Assembly (NCBI RefSeq): GCF_001039355.2
Contig: NW_019775991.1
Coordinates: 549,565-613,564 of the forward strand
Direction: 5' to 3'
Source of the DNA: Lingula anatina
Lineage: Eukaryota > Brachiopoda > Lingulata > Lingulida > Lingulidae
DNA length: 64,000 nucleotides
The position numbers were made by a program, and so were the translations under genes. Below, one piece after another: positions 1-15,235 of this stretch; within the stretch, counting starts at the first letter, position 1; each line of letters opens with the position of its first letter. The notes beneath the pieces are model-generated. The model ran no database searches and was not told the DNA's origin. It saw nothing but the letters and a program-made list of their open reading frames with translations.

Positions 1-190
1 TATTTGCACATTTCATCCATTCATTCTCTCAATCATTCTTTCAATTATTCACACATTTATTCATTCATTTATTCATTCTCACATTTATTCACACATTTAT
101 TCATTTATTCCTTTATTCACTCATTGTCTAATTTATTCATTCATTCATTCCTTTATTCACTCATTCTCTCATTCATTCCCTCCTGCCTTC
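1..190. repeat. TTCA/TTTA tetranucleotide-rich repeat
   Basis: Irregular ATTCATTC, ATTTATTC and CACTCATT units run up to the donor of exon 26. On the minus strand this is the first part of intron 26. Confidence 0.8.
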
Positions 191-199
191 CTGTCTCAC

Positions 200-370
200 C
201 TGGTCCTCCAGGTAGTCCGTCTGCCCCAGGTCTGCCAGGTTGTCCAGCTGGACCCTCCAGTCCCGGCAGACCAGGGAGTCCTGGAGGTCCAACGTCCCCT
301 TTAGGTCCATCTCGGCCGGGTTGACCTGGTAGACCAGGAAGACCGGCCTCACCTTTTGGTCCAGCAGCAC
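200..370 (-). CDS. alpha-2(IV) exon 26 (last in window)
   Basis: The exon has 57 codons of unbroken Gly-X-Y from [10 protein letters not shown] to GLPGGP, with a GTGAGA donor at 199-198. The gene continues past base 1. Confidence 0.93.
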
Positions 371-3300
371 CTAAAGTTGAAAGAGCATACAATAATTATT
401 AGAAAGTTTAAACTATTATAATACTAAACTGTTGATTGTTAGCCATTATGTTAGGCTTGAAACTGAGGGCGACTTTATCAACAATATCCTAATGCACTTT
501 ATAAGAACATCGATACCTTTTCACAACAGAACAGGACCACTCACCAATTAAATATAAAACACAGATTTTACTTTAATAAACATTTATGTTCAATTGAGCC
601 AAACTAAATGCTCATTTTTAGGAAAGTAAATTCCACTTGCTATGACATAAACTACCACTACTGAGTATGCACATATTTTGAGTTACAAGGTAACAGTCAT
701 TGGCTTCAAGAGTGAAAAGTGGCAATATAAGATATTGTTTATTTCATTGCATATAAAGTATAATAACAATTGTACATTTTTACACCCTCTGCTCACATAA
801 ATAAATAAAATATTTATCTTCCTTTAAAAACATTTCTAATAGGAAGTACTTTAGGACTCCCTAGGACTCTATAGAAATCCTATCTGACATCCTACAGGGC
901 ATCCTGTAGGAAACATGTCCTTTAGGACCCTATGGAACATTTCTGTTAGAGTACACATGTATAAATACCTGGCAGTCCATCCAGTCCATTAGCCCCAGGC
1001 TGTCCTCTGAGTCCTGGTTCTCCTGGACGACCCGGTTCACCCTTCACCCCGGCCAGAGAATCGCCTGGCAGGCCATCTATACCACGGTCTCCTTTAGGAC
1101 CCGGGGCACCTGGCAAACCTGGCTGACCTGGAATAGTGGTTATGGAATATTGAATTTCCATAGAAAATGTATTTATTTGTCACAGCAGCACAGAAATTAC
1201 ACAGTATCCTGAATACAGTATTAAGAAATAAAAGTACATGAAAAATATTTATTAAGGCATTCACAAGAAGAAGATCCATCCATAAATTAGCAAATGACAC
1301 AGACTATGAATATTGAAACAGTATGTGGTAATACATTGACTACTACATTCAATGAACTTCTTAATTTACCATCCATCCCTGGGAAGGGAATCCCGTAAAT
1401 TAAGTGGCAACTGAAACAAACTATGAAGATAGAAACATGTACAGTCAATGGCATAACACCAGTTGAACTACTTACCATCCATCCCTGGGAATCCCATTAA
1501 GCCCTGATCACCTGGACCTCCTGGCTGTCCTGGCAGACCAGGCTCTCCCTTAATACACTGGCTGACTGGACCAGCAGGACCCTGCTCACCTACAGACACA
1601 CACAAATGCAGTTAGCATGTCTTCTCTCTTTCATAATTACACCTGAATTCTTGACAAAATAAATTGTTTGATCCAAGACAAAAAGTAAAAATACTTATGC
1701 TGAATAAAATTTGTTTCATGATTGCAGAATTTAAATTGTAAGGATAAGTTCTGAAATACCAGTTTAAAACACGAAAGCATTTTCCTGAAGATTTTTTGAA
1801 TAATTGTCATAATTCCAGAGCAAAATCCATTGCAGGATAGTCTGTCAAAACGAGAGGCAAAAGAAATGGGTTCAGTCAAGTGTTACCTTTTGGCCCGGTG
1901 AGTCCTGTGAATCCTCGATCTCCTTTCTGGCCTGCTGATCCTGGTAGTCCTGGAAGTCCTGAATCTCCTTTCTCTCCACGCTGTCCAGTTAATCCTATAT
2001 ACAGCATATAATATATCATATTAAGATATCAACAGTTAAAGATTGCAGAACAGTATTCTGAAAGAAGTACCAAAAGCTTTTCCACAATTTATCATATTAC
2101 AAAATATTGTACAGCTTTCTAGAGTTAACATCTCTGCCAAATTTATCTCCCTTCTTCCCCCTGTTCCATTACCTCTGGGTCCTGGATCTCCTGGCAGACC
2201 TGGCAGCCCAGCGTTACCCTTGGGTCCTGGCTGCCCATCAAGTCCTGGCTGGCCCTTCTCACCTGGAAATGAGGTACATTGTAGTATGGAGGTCAGACAG
2301 CACTGTGTCAGATACGAGTAATGCAAACAGAACATTGGTTTGAAGTAGTACATTCTGTGTTTTTATTTTTTTTTCAATCAGCATATAGTATCAACTTCTT
2401 GTTAACCTCATATATTTTGATGTCTACCTGGAGTTTCTTCATCAGAGATCTGCCTTTATCATTTACATTTGTTTTGATTTTCCTCATTGCTCATTCCCAC
2501 TTCAACACTTTAAATTAAAATTGATTTGATATATAATAGTGGATATATCTTTACCTGGTGCCCCATTGCGTCCTGGCAGTCCATCAAATCCCTTGGGTCC
2601 CTGGGGTCCGGGGAGACCCGGGAATCCACGCTCACCCTTGGTCACTATATTAGCTGGACCTGTATTAACAGATGAGGAATAAAGACCTAGTGTGTTATGC
2701 CACTGTATAATATATTCTTTAACTAAGCTCTTCATACATTCATATGGTTAAACATTTCAATGAAAGAAAATCAAATATTTTGATTTCTTTAACAGAAGAA
2801 AGTTTGCGTAAGTTGTTCCTAAATAAATACGCTAGTTAGAACAAGTGACTCTTGTCCTAATCTTGTTAAAAAAAGAGCAACGGAACCCAATTTTGACATA
2901 AATTTCTGGCACTTCACTCATAACCAGAACAAAACATTCACAGAGTTACAGTTTGAGCACAGCACAGTCTGGGCATGTCACACTGGTATCAATCAACTCC
3001 ACTTATATCTAAGCTTAAAGCATGCAATCATAACTTCTTCACCTGCTTCTCCCTTTGCTCCCTTCTGTCCAGGTAACCCAGCGTTTCCTTTACCACCGTC
3101 TCTACCACTGTCTCCCTTCTGGCCAGGGAGGCCGAACCCTGGTTCTCCCTTAGGTCCCTGCTGGCCTGGCACCCCTGGTCCTCCTGGACGACCGTCCAAG
3201 CCAAATGGACCTGGTGGACCCTAGGGTGGGTGACAAAGAATTCACCATTGAGCAGGGTTTAAGTTCAGAATGAAAAAGAAAACAGGAAGGCTAGAAATAA

Positions 3301-6300
3301 TAGGAAAGAGGCGTGTTTCACCTTTAGTTATTAAGAAGTTATGTAAAGCAGGTGAGATAAGTCAGTAATTGCACATATTTCTCTTTCAATAATCATATAT
3401 CTCAAAGGAAAATGCACTTGAAATAACTAAGGTAAGTGTTTGAAATAGCAAGCAATCACTGTAAACTACTATGCTGAATACACTTACGGGGTCTCCCTTC
3501 ATGCCAGGTAGCCCATTTCTCCCAGGTACCCCTGGCTGCCCTCTGTTACCAGGTGCACCCACACGCCCCTCTGGTCCTGCTGGTCCTGGCTCGCCTTTCT
3601 GACCTGGTCAAAGGAGTGAAATACAGTTGGTAGTTTAAGTGTGTATTAGGTGTTAAGGAACAGACTGCAATGTCCATGTAAAATACACACGGCCGCACTC
3701 TCGCGCACAGCAAACATGTGCATCAAGTTTTCATGTTGAGCGAAAGATCTTGTGTCATATTTAGCTTCCATTTTATCAACCAACTTTTGAAAAAGGTATT
3801 CCCTATTCCATCTTCTATTTAAAAGTGAAAAAAAAACTGAAGAAATACATTTGTGCATATTTACCTTGAGGGCCTGGGACAGTAATGGCTACAGCAGAGT
3901 CACCTTTAGGTCCAACATCTCCTGGTCGACCATCCAAACCTGGGGCTCCCTGAAAACATAAATATCACTGGGGATTGTCCAAATGTGTGAGACGCTTCTT
4001 GGGATCACAACTTGATACAGACTTAAAACATGCATGAGTTGACACAAATTTCACCGTTTAACATTTGAGATGGTTTCATCTTTCAAAACTGTATTACAAT
4101 CCACAATAATCACCTTATGCTTTAAATTTTTATTCTTTTTGTCAAACAGGTCATCAGTTTGCTTTCATGACTACTTCTCACTGTGCCTTAGGTTTTGCTT
4201 TTGTTTTTGCTATCTTCCTTTTCTTTCCTTTCCTCTTATTATTAATTTTTTTTTTTTTTGGGGGGGGGGGGGGCAGTTCAAGATCCTTTTGAAAAAGAGG
4301 CCAAAAATAGAGCATACTCACTGGATTTCCCTGTAACCCAGGCAGGCCTGGTGAACCATCGTCTCCTCTGTCTCCAGCCACCCCAGGGTCTCCCTGAGGT
4401 CCTCTCTCTCCTGGTAGACCTGGCAGACCATCCAACCCTGGGCCCCCCTTCTCACCCTTGAACCCTGGGACACATATCCCACCTCTTTCACCTGGGGAAG
4501 GAATGGTTTTCAATTAGTTCCATGTTTTCAATTATTTCATTGACTTGTAAGACATGATATGAGAAAACTTACGACGAATCACAATGACATTAATAAAAAC
4601 TGAAATAAAAAGTCTTATAAAATTTTGACTGTTATTTGACATAATATCATATAACCAGTGTGCTAATGAATTTGTAGGCTATCTTAATATACTGATTCCA
4701 ATACAATCAACAAATTCTTTTGGACTGCTCTATTATAAGCATGGTACTTAATCAATTTTCAATTTGCTCTGCAGCAAGGTATTATCTCTTTATCATGGGA
4801 GACACACAAATCATGGGAGTTTGGTATCCAACAATCACTGCTACCATCTGCACAAACAACCTAATTTACTTCACCTGGCAAGAAAAAAATTCACAATTAA
4901 CTCTATGAACCTAAAATGAGAAGGCTGTTCTCTGGCAGCTCTCACCTTTGTCTCCAGGTATTCCAGGCAGTCCATCTCTACCCGGGCGTCCACTATCTCC
5001 TGGCTGACCTTTCTGACCACGGTCACCCTGGGGACCCCTGAACCCTTCAGGTGTGTTACCAGGGGGGCCTTGGTTGCCTTTAAATCCCCTCTCTCCCTTG
5101 TCACCTTTCTGTCCCTCGCGTCCTGGTAGTCCATCCCGCCCTGGTTGTCCCCGTATGGACCCTCCTGGCTCTCCCTTCATCCCTGGTTCTCCCTTGGATC
5201 CCGGCTGCCCTGGGGTGCCAGGGAGACCATCCCGACCTGATAAACCTGAGGGGAAGACAGTCAGATGGTGAGACCATTTAAAAAAATGTGTTGTTAAAAT
5301 CGACAGATGTGAATTTTCTGGTAGAAAGAAAAATGGAGACTTTCTATAAAAACTTTTTATTCAACTTTTTATGTTAAGATTGTTGATTGCCTTTGCTACC
5401 TCAAATACTGCTTTTTGTTTATGTAAGAAGCAAATAAATAATTTAATATAGCTTTTTGAGAGAAAAAAATATCATTGTAATCAATACTGTAGGTACATAT
5501 TCTTCCAATACAAGTAGAAAGGAAAATGAAAACTTGACCTTCTGGGTGGTATGATGTTCCAATAAGTTAGTTTAAAATAGTTCAGTTCTCCAAAATGCCA
5601 TTAAGTTTTTATGAATAATAAAACAAACCAAAACCAAAAGAAGGTTTTACTTTTCACACCATAAAATATTCTCCCAGCATCTGTGTTTCAGTTTTAGAAA
5701 AACTTGACATTAACAAGCCATAACCCCATGTTAATAGTCTTGACTGGTGAAATCTGGACCCAAATGACCAATCATAAAACATGGATGTATTGGACCATGT
5801 CATAAATCTGAGTTCAAAGAATTCTTTCCAACTTGGGGTAAACGAAAGGTCATGACATCTGAGAAAGGGAGAGCATGGTCAAGTGCAAGGGTCTGGTACA
5901 CTAATTAATTCAGATAAGATAAGTGTTAAAGGGAGAAATTCTTATTTTTACACACACAGTATTTCTGAGTTTTTTCTTCAAGGAGGTAAAAATCAACAGG
6001 CAATGCTGACGGAGAGTGGTTTGGAGTAACAACCTGCCTGCTGTAAGTCTACCCTTGATTGATCTCTCATAATGCTTCCCTTACTTTGTTTCACCTTTTT
6101 TCCATCTAGATGTAAAGAGTGATAGCAGAGGTCAAATTTCGAGATCAAATTTGACATCACATACTTGATCTTCCACAGTGCCACATTTGAAAGCTACATA
6201 ACCAAGGACTGTTTCAAATAGTCAAATGCTACAATAGTATATAAAAACAGGACTATAGACGAGACAATAACATCTTACCTCCAGGCCCTCTATCTCCCTT

Positions 6301-9300
6301 TTCTCCCTTGGGTCCATCAAATCCCTGTGGTCCTGGGGGTCCGGGCAGACCTGGCCCTCCACTCTCCCCTTTCATACCAATGTTTCCCGGGACTCCTTCC
6401 AGACCTGGCAGACCTGGAGGCCCTGGTTGGCCCTTGGGGCCCTGTGGTCCTGGGGGACCTGGGGGCCCATAGTTACCTTTACCGCCCTGAAATCACAACG
6501 TTTTCTTGCTGTGTATATTACATATTGAGTTGGTTTTTTGGAGTCAATTTTATTCCAAGGGCTATTCTCAAATTGTTTGACTTTTATTCAGATGACTAAC
6601 TTTTCTTCCAAATATTCTAAGAGGAAAAAAGTGTATGCATTACAGAGAAAAAATAGGAACATAAAACAATGAAAAACAAACAAATTCAAGGAAAGAGTGA
6701 GAATATATCATACTATTTTATTTTCTTTTAACTTTTCTAAATTATTTAATGATTTTCATCCATTAACCAGTAACTACTGCCAATTCAAGTCTTTGGACAA
6801 TACAGGTCTGTAGCTAGCAGTTTTAAAAGTTTTTTTAAGTGGGCCATTCATCCTCTCAATTGAGCCAACTTGAGAAACCTTGATCAAATTTGGATTAATA
6901 ATTGACTTTTTCTGGCCAAAACGACAGCTCTCTCAAACTTCTGACCCGGAGACCTTCAATACTTACAGGGGGACCTGGGGGTCCTTGGTTTCCTTTATAG
7001 CCACGTGGGCCACTGGGGCCGGTATCTCCCTTCAATCCTGGCTGGCCTGGACGCCCTGGGAACCCATCCTCTCCCCGGTCACCCTGGGGATAATAATAAA
7101 TAAATTGCTTATGAAAAGTGATAAAATCATATATTTTAAACTTTCTAGTGACAATTAAAATTAGTTCAAAGGATTAAAACAGTAAAAATACATTGGATCA
7201 TTTTAAAAATATAGGTTTTATAATTATGAATGAAAAAAGATTTGCATAACTTTGATGTATACATACATTTTTTTTTTAATTTTTGTATTAAAATGAGGTA
7301 TACTAACCTTGAATCCTGGCTGTCCTGCTAATCCTGGCACTCCTTCTTTACCCTGTTCATAAACATAAGCAGTATTTGAGTAGTATACCTAATTCAGCTT
7401 CTAAAGAAACAACTATAATATTTACTGTATAAGATATCATATCAAAACACATTTCATCAAAATTCATCCGCATTATTGATATTATTTTCAATTAGCATCA
7501 TGCAGATAATGAGATTTAAAATTTTAATTAATTTTATATTAGTTTTTCTTATAACAATGTAGATATTGAGTTCTGAAATATGTAACACAAAGTATACTGT
7601 GTATATATTTCACAAGTCAATGTTTACCCTAGGTCCAGCTGGTCCCGGAACACCCTTCTCTCCCTTCATACCAATAGTTCCTGGAACACCCTGGAATATC
7701 ACACAATCCAATCAATGGCCACTCTTTTAGTTTAAGATAAAACAAACAATTCAGAGCATGAAGCATGTTAAAATCATGCTCATTATAATATATTTTTCAT
7801 CAGTAAATAGAAAATTTAACTACCTAAATTAAGCCCAATATATGCATGAAAACCAAATATATGAATTAATTATTTAATATGTCAACACAAAAAACAGAAT
7901 CTAGTTATAAACTTCACTACATTCATGAAAAGATTCTTCACTGAGTCAAGAAGTGCAGTCAACTTACAGGTAGTCCACTGGCACCATCAAAGCCTGCATT
8001 TCCTATAGGTCCTGGCTCACCCTACAGAGAAACAGTCCACAGTATAAAACACACTGTAATGCTCCATAATTCAATTTGTATGCATCTGCTTTGTGTTTGT
8101 GTACCTTTTAAGTTTAACTGCTTTCCTTTATTTCAGCAAATACACCTTAAGAGTCTTTTACTTTTAAGTGTCTTGGATAATAATTTGCAGTCTTAAAATC
8201 TATCACATCTAGAAAATGGTAATAAGTAGTTCTTTATAACGCTGATTCAAAGAATGGGGTTTTAAATAATGTTCAGAACTCGTAAAGAGGAAAGATATAT
8301 TCTTGACTATAGAAGCTGAGATGTTTGTATACTTTTCTTTCTTTACAATGCCACAAAATCTTTTAATGAAACTAGTACACTTTTTGAGATGCAATAATGC
8401 AAAATATTTAAGTAAATTTATTCCCAGTCATTTAAAAATAAATCCTCTATCAACTCATCAATGGGACCTACTTAATACCAGAGGCAGACCACACTGGTGG
8501 GAGGATGGTGGCATTCGTTCTGTCCAATTTCAACACCGCTTTAATTTCACATCCACCTTTGTTTTAAAACAAACTCAATGATCTGTGTGTATACATATCT
8601 CCAGCTCTTGCTGTGTATATAATGGCAGGCTTCCCTAAAGCAACCAGCTCAGACATAACAGAGAAATACACTGTATAGACTGCTGTATTTAGTTGGGTCA
8701 GGACCAATGTAAACCAACGTGAGACAGGTGCCCCATAGCATGGAGAAAAGGAGGGAGGGAATTCTCACAAAATTGTATCTCTTTTTTTTTCTGGATAAAT
8801 AAAGACTATGTTTTAGCTTGCCAATACAATATGGCCATTATATTCTTGAGCTAGTGCAGATGTTTTCTTTTTTTCAACATTCAATATGAGATCAATTCAG
8901 AAAGGGGAAAACAAGGCGAGGAATGTACAGATTACATATAGAGAAGAGGTTCAATGCTGTAGACTACATAAAGTGAGGTGTTTATGAATTCAATTTATTT
9001 CAAATGCCACTAACAAGAAGATGATAACCTTGGTATATACAGTGCCAGCTATGATGTGTGGCCAATCATCACTGAGTTTATATACACATACTTTCCATGA
9101 GGAAACTCCCATAACTCAAGAGACCTGTATGGAAACAGATGCAGGAGGGGAAGAGAACAGACTGGGGGATTGTGTCATATGTACCATCTCTAAGAGGGGG
9201 AAAACTCAAGATTTAATATATCAATAAACAGGCAAATCTTCTTACTTCAGAAATGAAAAGAAAAATTGCCACCTCTGTGAACTGCCAGGGCATATGAGGC

Positions 9301-9372
9301 AGCATGGAAAAACTAGGATCTCAACTTTTAACTGTGACCTATCTCATTACCCATGCCTACACAATAACCATG

Positions 9373-9431
<59 letters not shown>

Positions 9432-12400
9432 GAAAGAAAGAAATAATACAGAACACTGCCTATTTAAAGTAAGCAAATAAAAAAATATCAGTATAATTCA
9501 AGTTAGTCTACTGACATTTTCCACTTTATCTACCTCTGTGAAAATGACTGATAGTTCAGTGAAGAGTTTTAACAATATAAAACTTTTTCTGTTGAGTTTA
9601 GGTGGGTGGGCTTGTATAACCTAGGTTTCTATCCAAGAATAGCAGCCAAGTCAGGTCACATAAACACCCAAGCAGATCAAGAACAATGGGGAACAATATG
9701 ATGTAACACACGAGGGATTTCTACACATTTCTCTGGCAAAAATCAATTTTCTGTTCCACTGCTTTCCATCTGCTAAAAAGATTATGATTTCCATGTGTTT
9801 TTCAAATTTTTCTACAAATTTGGGGAATTCTTTTTGCACTTGCCTGTGATGGGTGCAAGGTTATTGGCTAAAAACGGAGGTAATGCATTACTTCTAACAG
9901 TTTTTTTCTTTTTTTTTTCTTAGTGTTTTAACATGTGACTGTGCATATGTGCATGTTTTGTTACATGGCACGTATGTGTGTGCATGTTTGTGTCCATTCA
10001 GATTGTACATGCTCCACATACATAAAATTATACATTAAAATTCCAAAGAACTTCCCAAAATATATCTTTCAAAAATGACTTCCCAAAAACTACACATCTT
10101 ATTCAACTAAAACGTACTAATGAACATCTCTTCAATCAAAATGAAAGTGAAACTGATTCCTACCTTCATTCCCTTCATTCCCACCTCTCCCTTTGGTCCA
10201 ACTATGGGCACTACCATGGAGGTATTACCGGATACGAAAGGACAAGATCCGGGGTCTCCCTTGGGACCTCGTGAACCAGCTGGCCCAGGTAACCCTGGCT
10301 GTCCCTGTCTTCCTATACCTGGGTTACCTTTATCACCTTGTGGCCCCCTCACTCCTGGAGGACCCTGGAGTTAAAGTGAAAAACATTGTGATAACAGACC
10401 ACTTCTCATTGTGTTTTACGAGGAGGCAGGGCAAAGGTTTATGATTGGTCTTTTTAAGTTAAGTGTGAACTGTTAAAAAAAACTGTCACTCACAACACAA
10501 CCACACCTAACACAATGCTTACCTGGAGTCCTGGTTATACAGAGACCAGTAAAGTCACAGCCAACACACTGTCACTCACAACACAACCACACCTAACACA
10601 ATGCTTACCAGGGGTCCTGGTGGTCCTTGTTCTCCCTTCATACCTGGGGAACCATTTAATCCTGAAGCACCCTAGAGAAAATAAAACACAAAACCATGTT
10701 AAATCTTTGGCAATGGGGAAGCTATATAATATGTAAAGACATCAATAACACAGCAGAGAAGACAGTGATTTCATTAATAAAAATTTTTTTTCCCATTAAT
10801 AACTAAATAAATATGGTTTAAATAACTGGCTGAGACTTACTGGTGGTCCAGGTCGGCCATCATATCCTGGTTCACCCTGGAATTACAAAGAAAATATACT
10901 AAAAGTTGCCTCTGACTTGCTAGTCCTATGATCCAAGTTATTATAGGGAGGTACTATGTTTGTTTTTTTTACTTCTGTTTTTCTTCTGTAAGTACTGTAT
11001 ACTGTTATGCTGTAGACTTTAGGATCAAAACTTTTTTTTACAAAAAAAAGAAAAAAAGAAAGAAATTTTAATGGTGGAACTCTTTATAGCTTCATGTTTA
11101 TCAGATATTCCATTCAAGTTATTCTGTACTGGTACATTAATTATAATGACCTCGTGAAATATAATGCATAATAATATACAACTTAAAGGCAACTTAACTC
11201 AATTTCTGATTTCCTACTCATTTTTTTCAAGACCTTCACAAGCATATTATATTTCAGTTCAGGCTTTAAGCTTTCTTTAATAATTACCTAACTTAGGATG
11301 TATCAATGAAAGTCTAATAAAATAATCAACTCTAACTAAATCAGTTGCTGTAGATTGGACCTAATGAGACCTAATGCAGTTCACAAATTTCCGCTGTATG
11401 GTCAGTTCAAGAGTGGCAAACAAACGCTACATTCATATGGTGGCGTTAGTCCAATGAAAATATCAGTATAGAGAAATAACCCAGATGGGAAACAAATCTT
11501 TCAATCAAATTCATTTCCTTCTCATTTCCTCAGTATATCGGTTAATCTCTAAAGGGTCCAGTCCATTTGCCCACTAAATGTTGACACCCACACAGAAATA
11601 AAATGAATCAAATTCTATCAGCTCAATCATTTGTTCCTAAAAAAACGATAAAATCTTTTCAATTCAAATTTTCTGGAATAGGAGGTGCTGAATGTTTATA
11701 GCTTACAAACAAGATTGTTATCTGCAATGGAGTTTGAAATATTGCATTATCTCTCTCAGGGCCACACTCCCATTACTGACAGCCGACAGAAAAACGGTAA
11801 TCAATACTTTGAAGGAAATTCTTCAGATTATTTAAGTTTATGATCACTAGTGCCCTATTTGACTGGATTTTGTCTACTGGAAATAGGCACATTGTAGACT
11901 TCTGTCCTGATAACTTTCTGAGCCAGTTTGTACAGATTTAAATCTTTGTAATGAAGAAAGATTTAATACAGATTAGCTGTTACCTGGGGCTTATACCCCG
12001 TTCACACTACAGTTGCCAAAATGCGCATTTCTATAATTCGGATTTTTCGTAAGGAATCCGATTCGGTATTGCGTTCACACTCGCTGAGCGAATCCGAATC
12101 CCATGTTGAAAATTTCAGGTTTAACTTCCTGTTTTGAACACTCGCGCATGCGCCGCACAGGAAATCTTAAAATATCAACAAAAATTTGTGACGACAAATG
12201 CAACTCAAAAGACATTCCAGCATTCTTGAGAAGTATAAAGTGGCAAAATAAGTTTGTTTCCTCATGTTGTAGTAAGTGGTGACCTCCAAATACGTTTGGT
12301 GCAATCGCTAAAGTAATAAACCAGCGTTCATAGATACCCGCACTTATCTGCACACATGCGCAGCAAGTTCTGTTCAGGTGTCGATTCCGGTAAGTTATCC

Positions 12401-15204
12401 GGATCGCGCTTAGAAATCCACCTCGCTTGCAGGATTTTGAAAATGCGCATTTTCAAAATCCTCTTGCGTTCACTACTGCATTTATTCGAATTGTGACCTA
12501 ATTCGCAACTTATCCGGATAACTGAGCGTAGTGTGAACGGGGTATTAAATTCAAGCCCATTTTCATCAAATTTAACCAAAGGATAAACAAAACTAGATGA
12601 TATTTATATACAGCAACTGATAGGGGAAAACTCCCATCCAGTTTATCAGAATTGTTTCAGGTACTAATTATTCATCATACTCAATGCACCTTCAAAATCT
12701 GATGGTACATATTCAGTTTCTTTGTGTCCCCAAATCTGAATCAAATCACATCTTGATTTTAAGGAAATTGTCCATTTGCATATGGCAGCACAGGAATGGG
12801 TCCAAACACAAGCAAAATATGCACTAAATCATCCTAACAGACACGTTTGATCACGGTCTTTGAAATGACAAAGCTGCCTATCAAACTAATGTAATCCTAT
12901 ACGAGTTCAAGCTCAGTGGCTCATTGTAACAGCATGCCAACCTCTAATAGATACGTCTCACCACTGACACCCTGACATTTTAACATGTACAAATACCGTA
13001 ACAGAATATGTTTGCATGACTTCTTTTTCTTGGATCTGTCAAATAGTAAAAAAAATTAGTCACACCCTTTCATTTTTTTCTTTTTTTTTCTCATTTTGCT
13101 GACTGATTTATTTTCATCTAAATAAGAAATCTGTTCAACATGTTAAGCCGACTGTTTCAGAGAGCATTCACAACAACAATGTTGATCAGCTGACTAACAG
13201 ATCCCTTGATCAAATATGGCCAACCCACTTGAAACCCCCCCCCAATGGACAATGAATAGATTCCCCACAGGGATTATGCAGCTAGGTTTCAAGTGGGCCA
13301 GCAATATTTGAACCACAGATTTTTTAGTTTACAAATCAACTCTGTTGTGAATACAGCCTTACATAAGCGCCAGGCTGGTAAGCTGTGAATAGCCGCATTC
13401 ACAACAGCAGACTAACAAGTCCGCAGGTCAAATATGGCCGACCCACTTAATGCTTCCCCATGGAGAATCTATTCAGTGTCTAATAGCCCATTAGATGGCA
13501 ATCTTTTTAGTGTGTTGCCATATCTGACCCGCTGACCAGTTAGTCTAATGTTCTGAATGCGGTCAATATCTCCAAGTAGTCCAATAGAGAGAACTTTACC
13601 AGTGGACCTGAAAAGGGTTACATAACAGAAGCACTGCTGAAGTGACAACATACCTTAGCTCCTTTGATTCCCCTGTCCACTATGGCTGGTTCACCTTTCT
13701 GTCCTCTGGCTCCTGGAAATCCTGGTGGACCCTCTGGGCCAACATCTCCTGGAAGACCAGGCAGACCTGGCTCCCCCTAGCGAAAACATAAGATACTAAT
13801 ATTAAGGTGGTTGGAATAAAGTGGTAAATTGTCTTATCGGTTTTGTGTGAGAATTAGGCTGTTTAATCGAGGAATGACAATCTTTTAAAACAACTTTTCA
13901 TTCTTTATATTTTTCGATGATTGTGTTTTTAAGAACTTGTCTCAATTTTATGGTAAGTCTTTTTCAGAAATCAGATCATCAGATGACATCATGACACACA
14001 TACATTTTTACCTTGCAGCCATTTGGCTGTGGGTTTGTTTATACTTACCATACTGCCATTACAACCATCCAACCCTGGAATTCCTCTTGGACCCTGAGAA
14101 CCATGGAGACCCTGAAATACAGTACAAACACATATGATTTCATTGCTCACCCATGTTATTTCTCCATGTTCCAATAGATAAATGGAGTCAGCAGTTTTTA
14201 ATCATCTAATATATTAGAGTATATTCTTAACCATGGAATCCAAACATGTTGCTGTTTAACACACATCTGAGTCAAAAGTAACAATCCAGGTGTTCAGTTA
14301 ATAACTTTACACTTAAAGAAACAAGATACATCTAAAACAGAAAACATTATGTCAAGGAAAATTCAATACAGACTGTAGGACATAATGTCTATTAATATTC
14401 AGAAAAAATGTGCTCAAATATATCCATATAGTTCTATATAGTCCAACAATACCAGGAAGATATTTACACAGAATGAAGAAGGCTGAGCAAGGTTTCTACT
14501 TGTACCCCTCACATTGACTTAAAACGATATATACCACTAATACCAGCACCAACGGATTCATATTAAACTTTCCCCCTCTATCTGTACACTATAGTTGTGT
14601 GAGAAGACGCCTTGACGGTACTGTCACTTAAAAGGTATTTCCTGAAGAGAGTGTTTTAGGATGAATGAACAAACAATTGAGATCTAGGGGCAGTCAAGAG
14701 AAGAGGGGCAATCTTGAAGATGGTTATCATGGGAACTATTTCTCCTTATGTCCATATAACAATCCCAAGACTATTGCACAGATGTAAGATGTTAATCATC
14801 TTCTGTGCAGTACATCAACAAAATATGAGACTAATCAGCATTGGTCCCATTGACATTTAACATGTGTCTGCAACTGTTTCAATTAAGTTTTTCATTTCAA
14901 GATGATCCCAAGAAAAGTGGTTTGAATTTCTAACAGGTATGAGTCAGAGAAACTTCAAGTTGTCACCATGGGGTCCATAGTCCTTACTGGTTCATTCCTC
15001 TTGTAAGGTTCAGAGACAGTACATTTCCATATCTGTCAAACTAAATTTGATACCAGAGAGAATGAAATATTTTTTGTCCTGTCATTCATTGATAGGGGGA
15101 AAACTATTTGGTTGCGTCTTCAACAATATAATATGGTATACAGACTTTGCTTTCTTTTCTATCGAACACACACACACACATCAACCCTTCGACCCTACTC
15201 CCCA

Positions 15205-15235
<31 letters not shown>

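Larger units (their letters stand above)
10877..13653 (-). other. alpha-2(IV) intron 7 (2.8 kb)
   Basis: Three inverted-repeat elements (11994, 13161, 13392) fill about a third of this intron. The rest is AT-rich with no recognised content. Confidence 0.75.

Noticed and set aside
4-324. Plus-strand proline/serine-rich frames over alpha-2 exons
   Set aside because: They are antisense shadows of Gly-X-Y coding sequence.
10523-10545. Possible mini-exon at the duplicated exon 9 donor
   Set aside because: There is no usable acceptor and the frame would break; it is explained as a tandem copy of the exon end.
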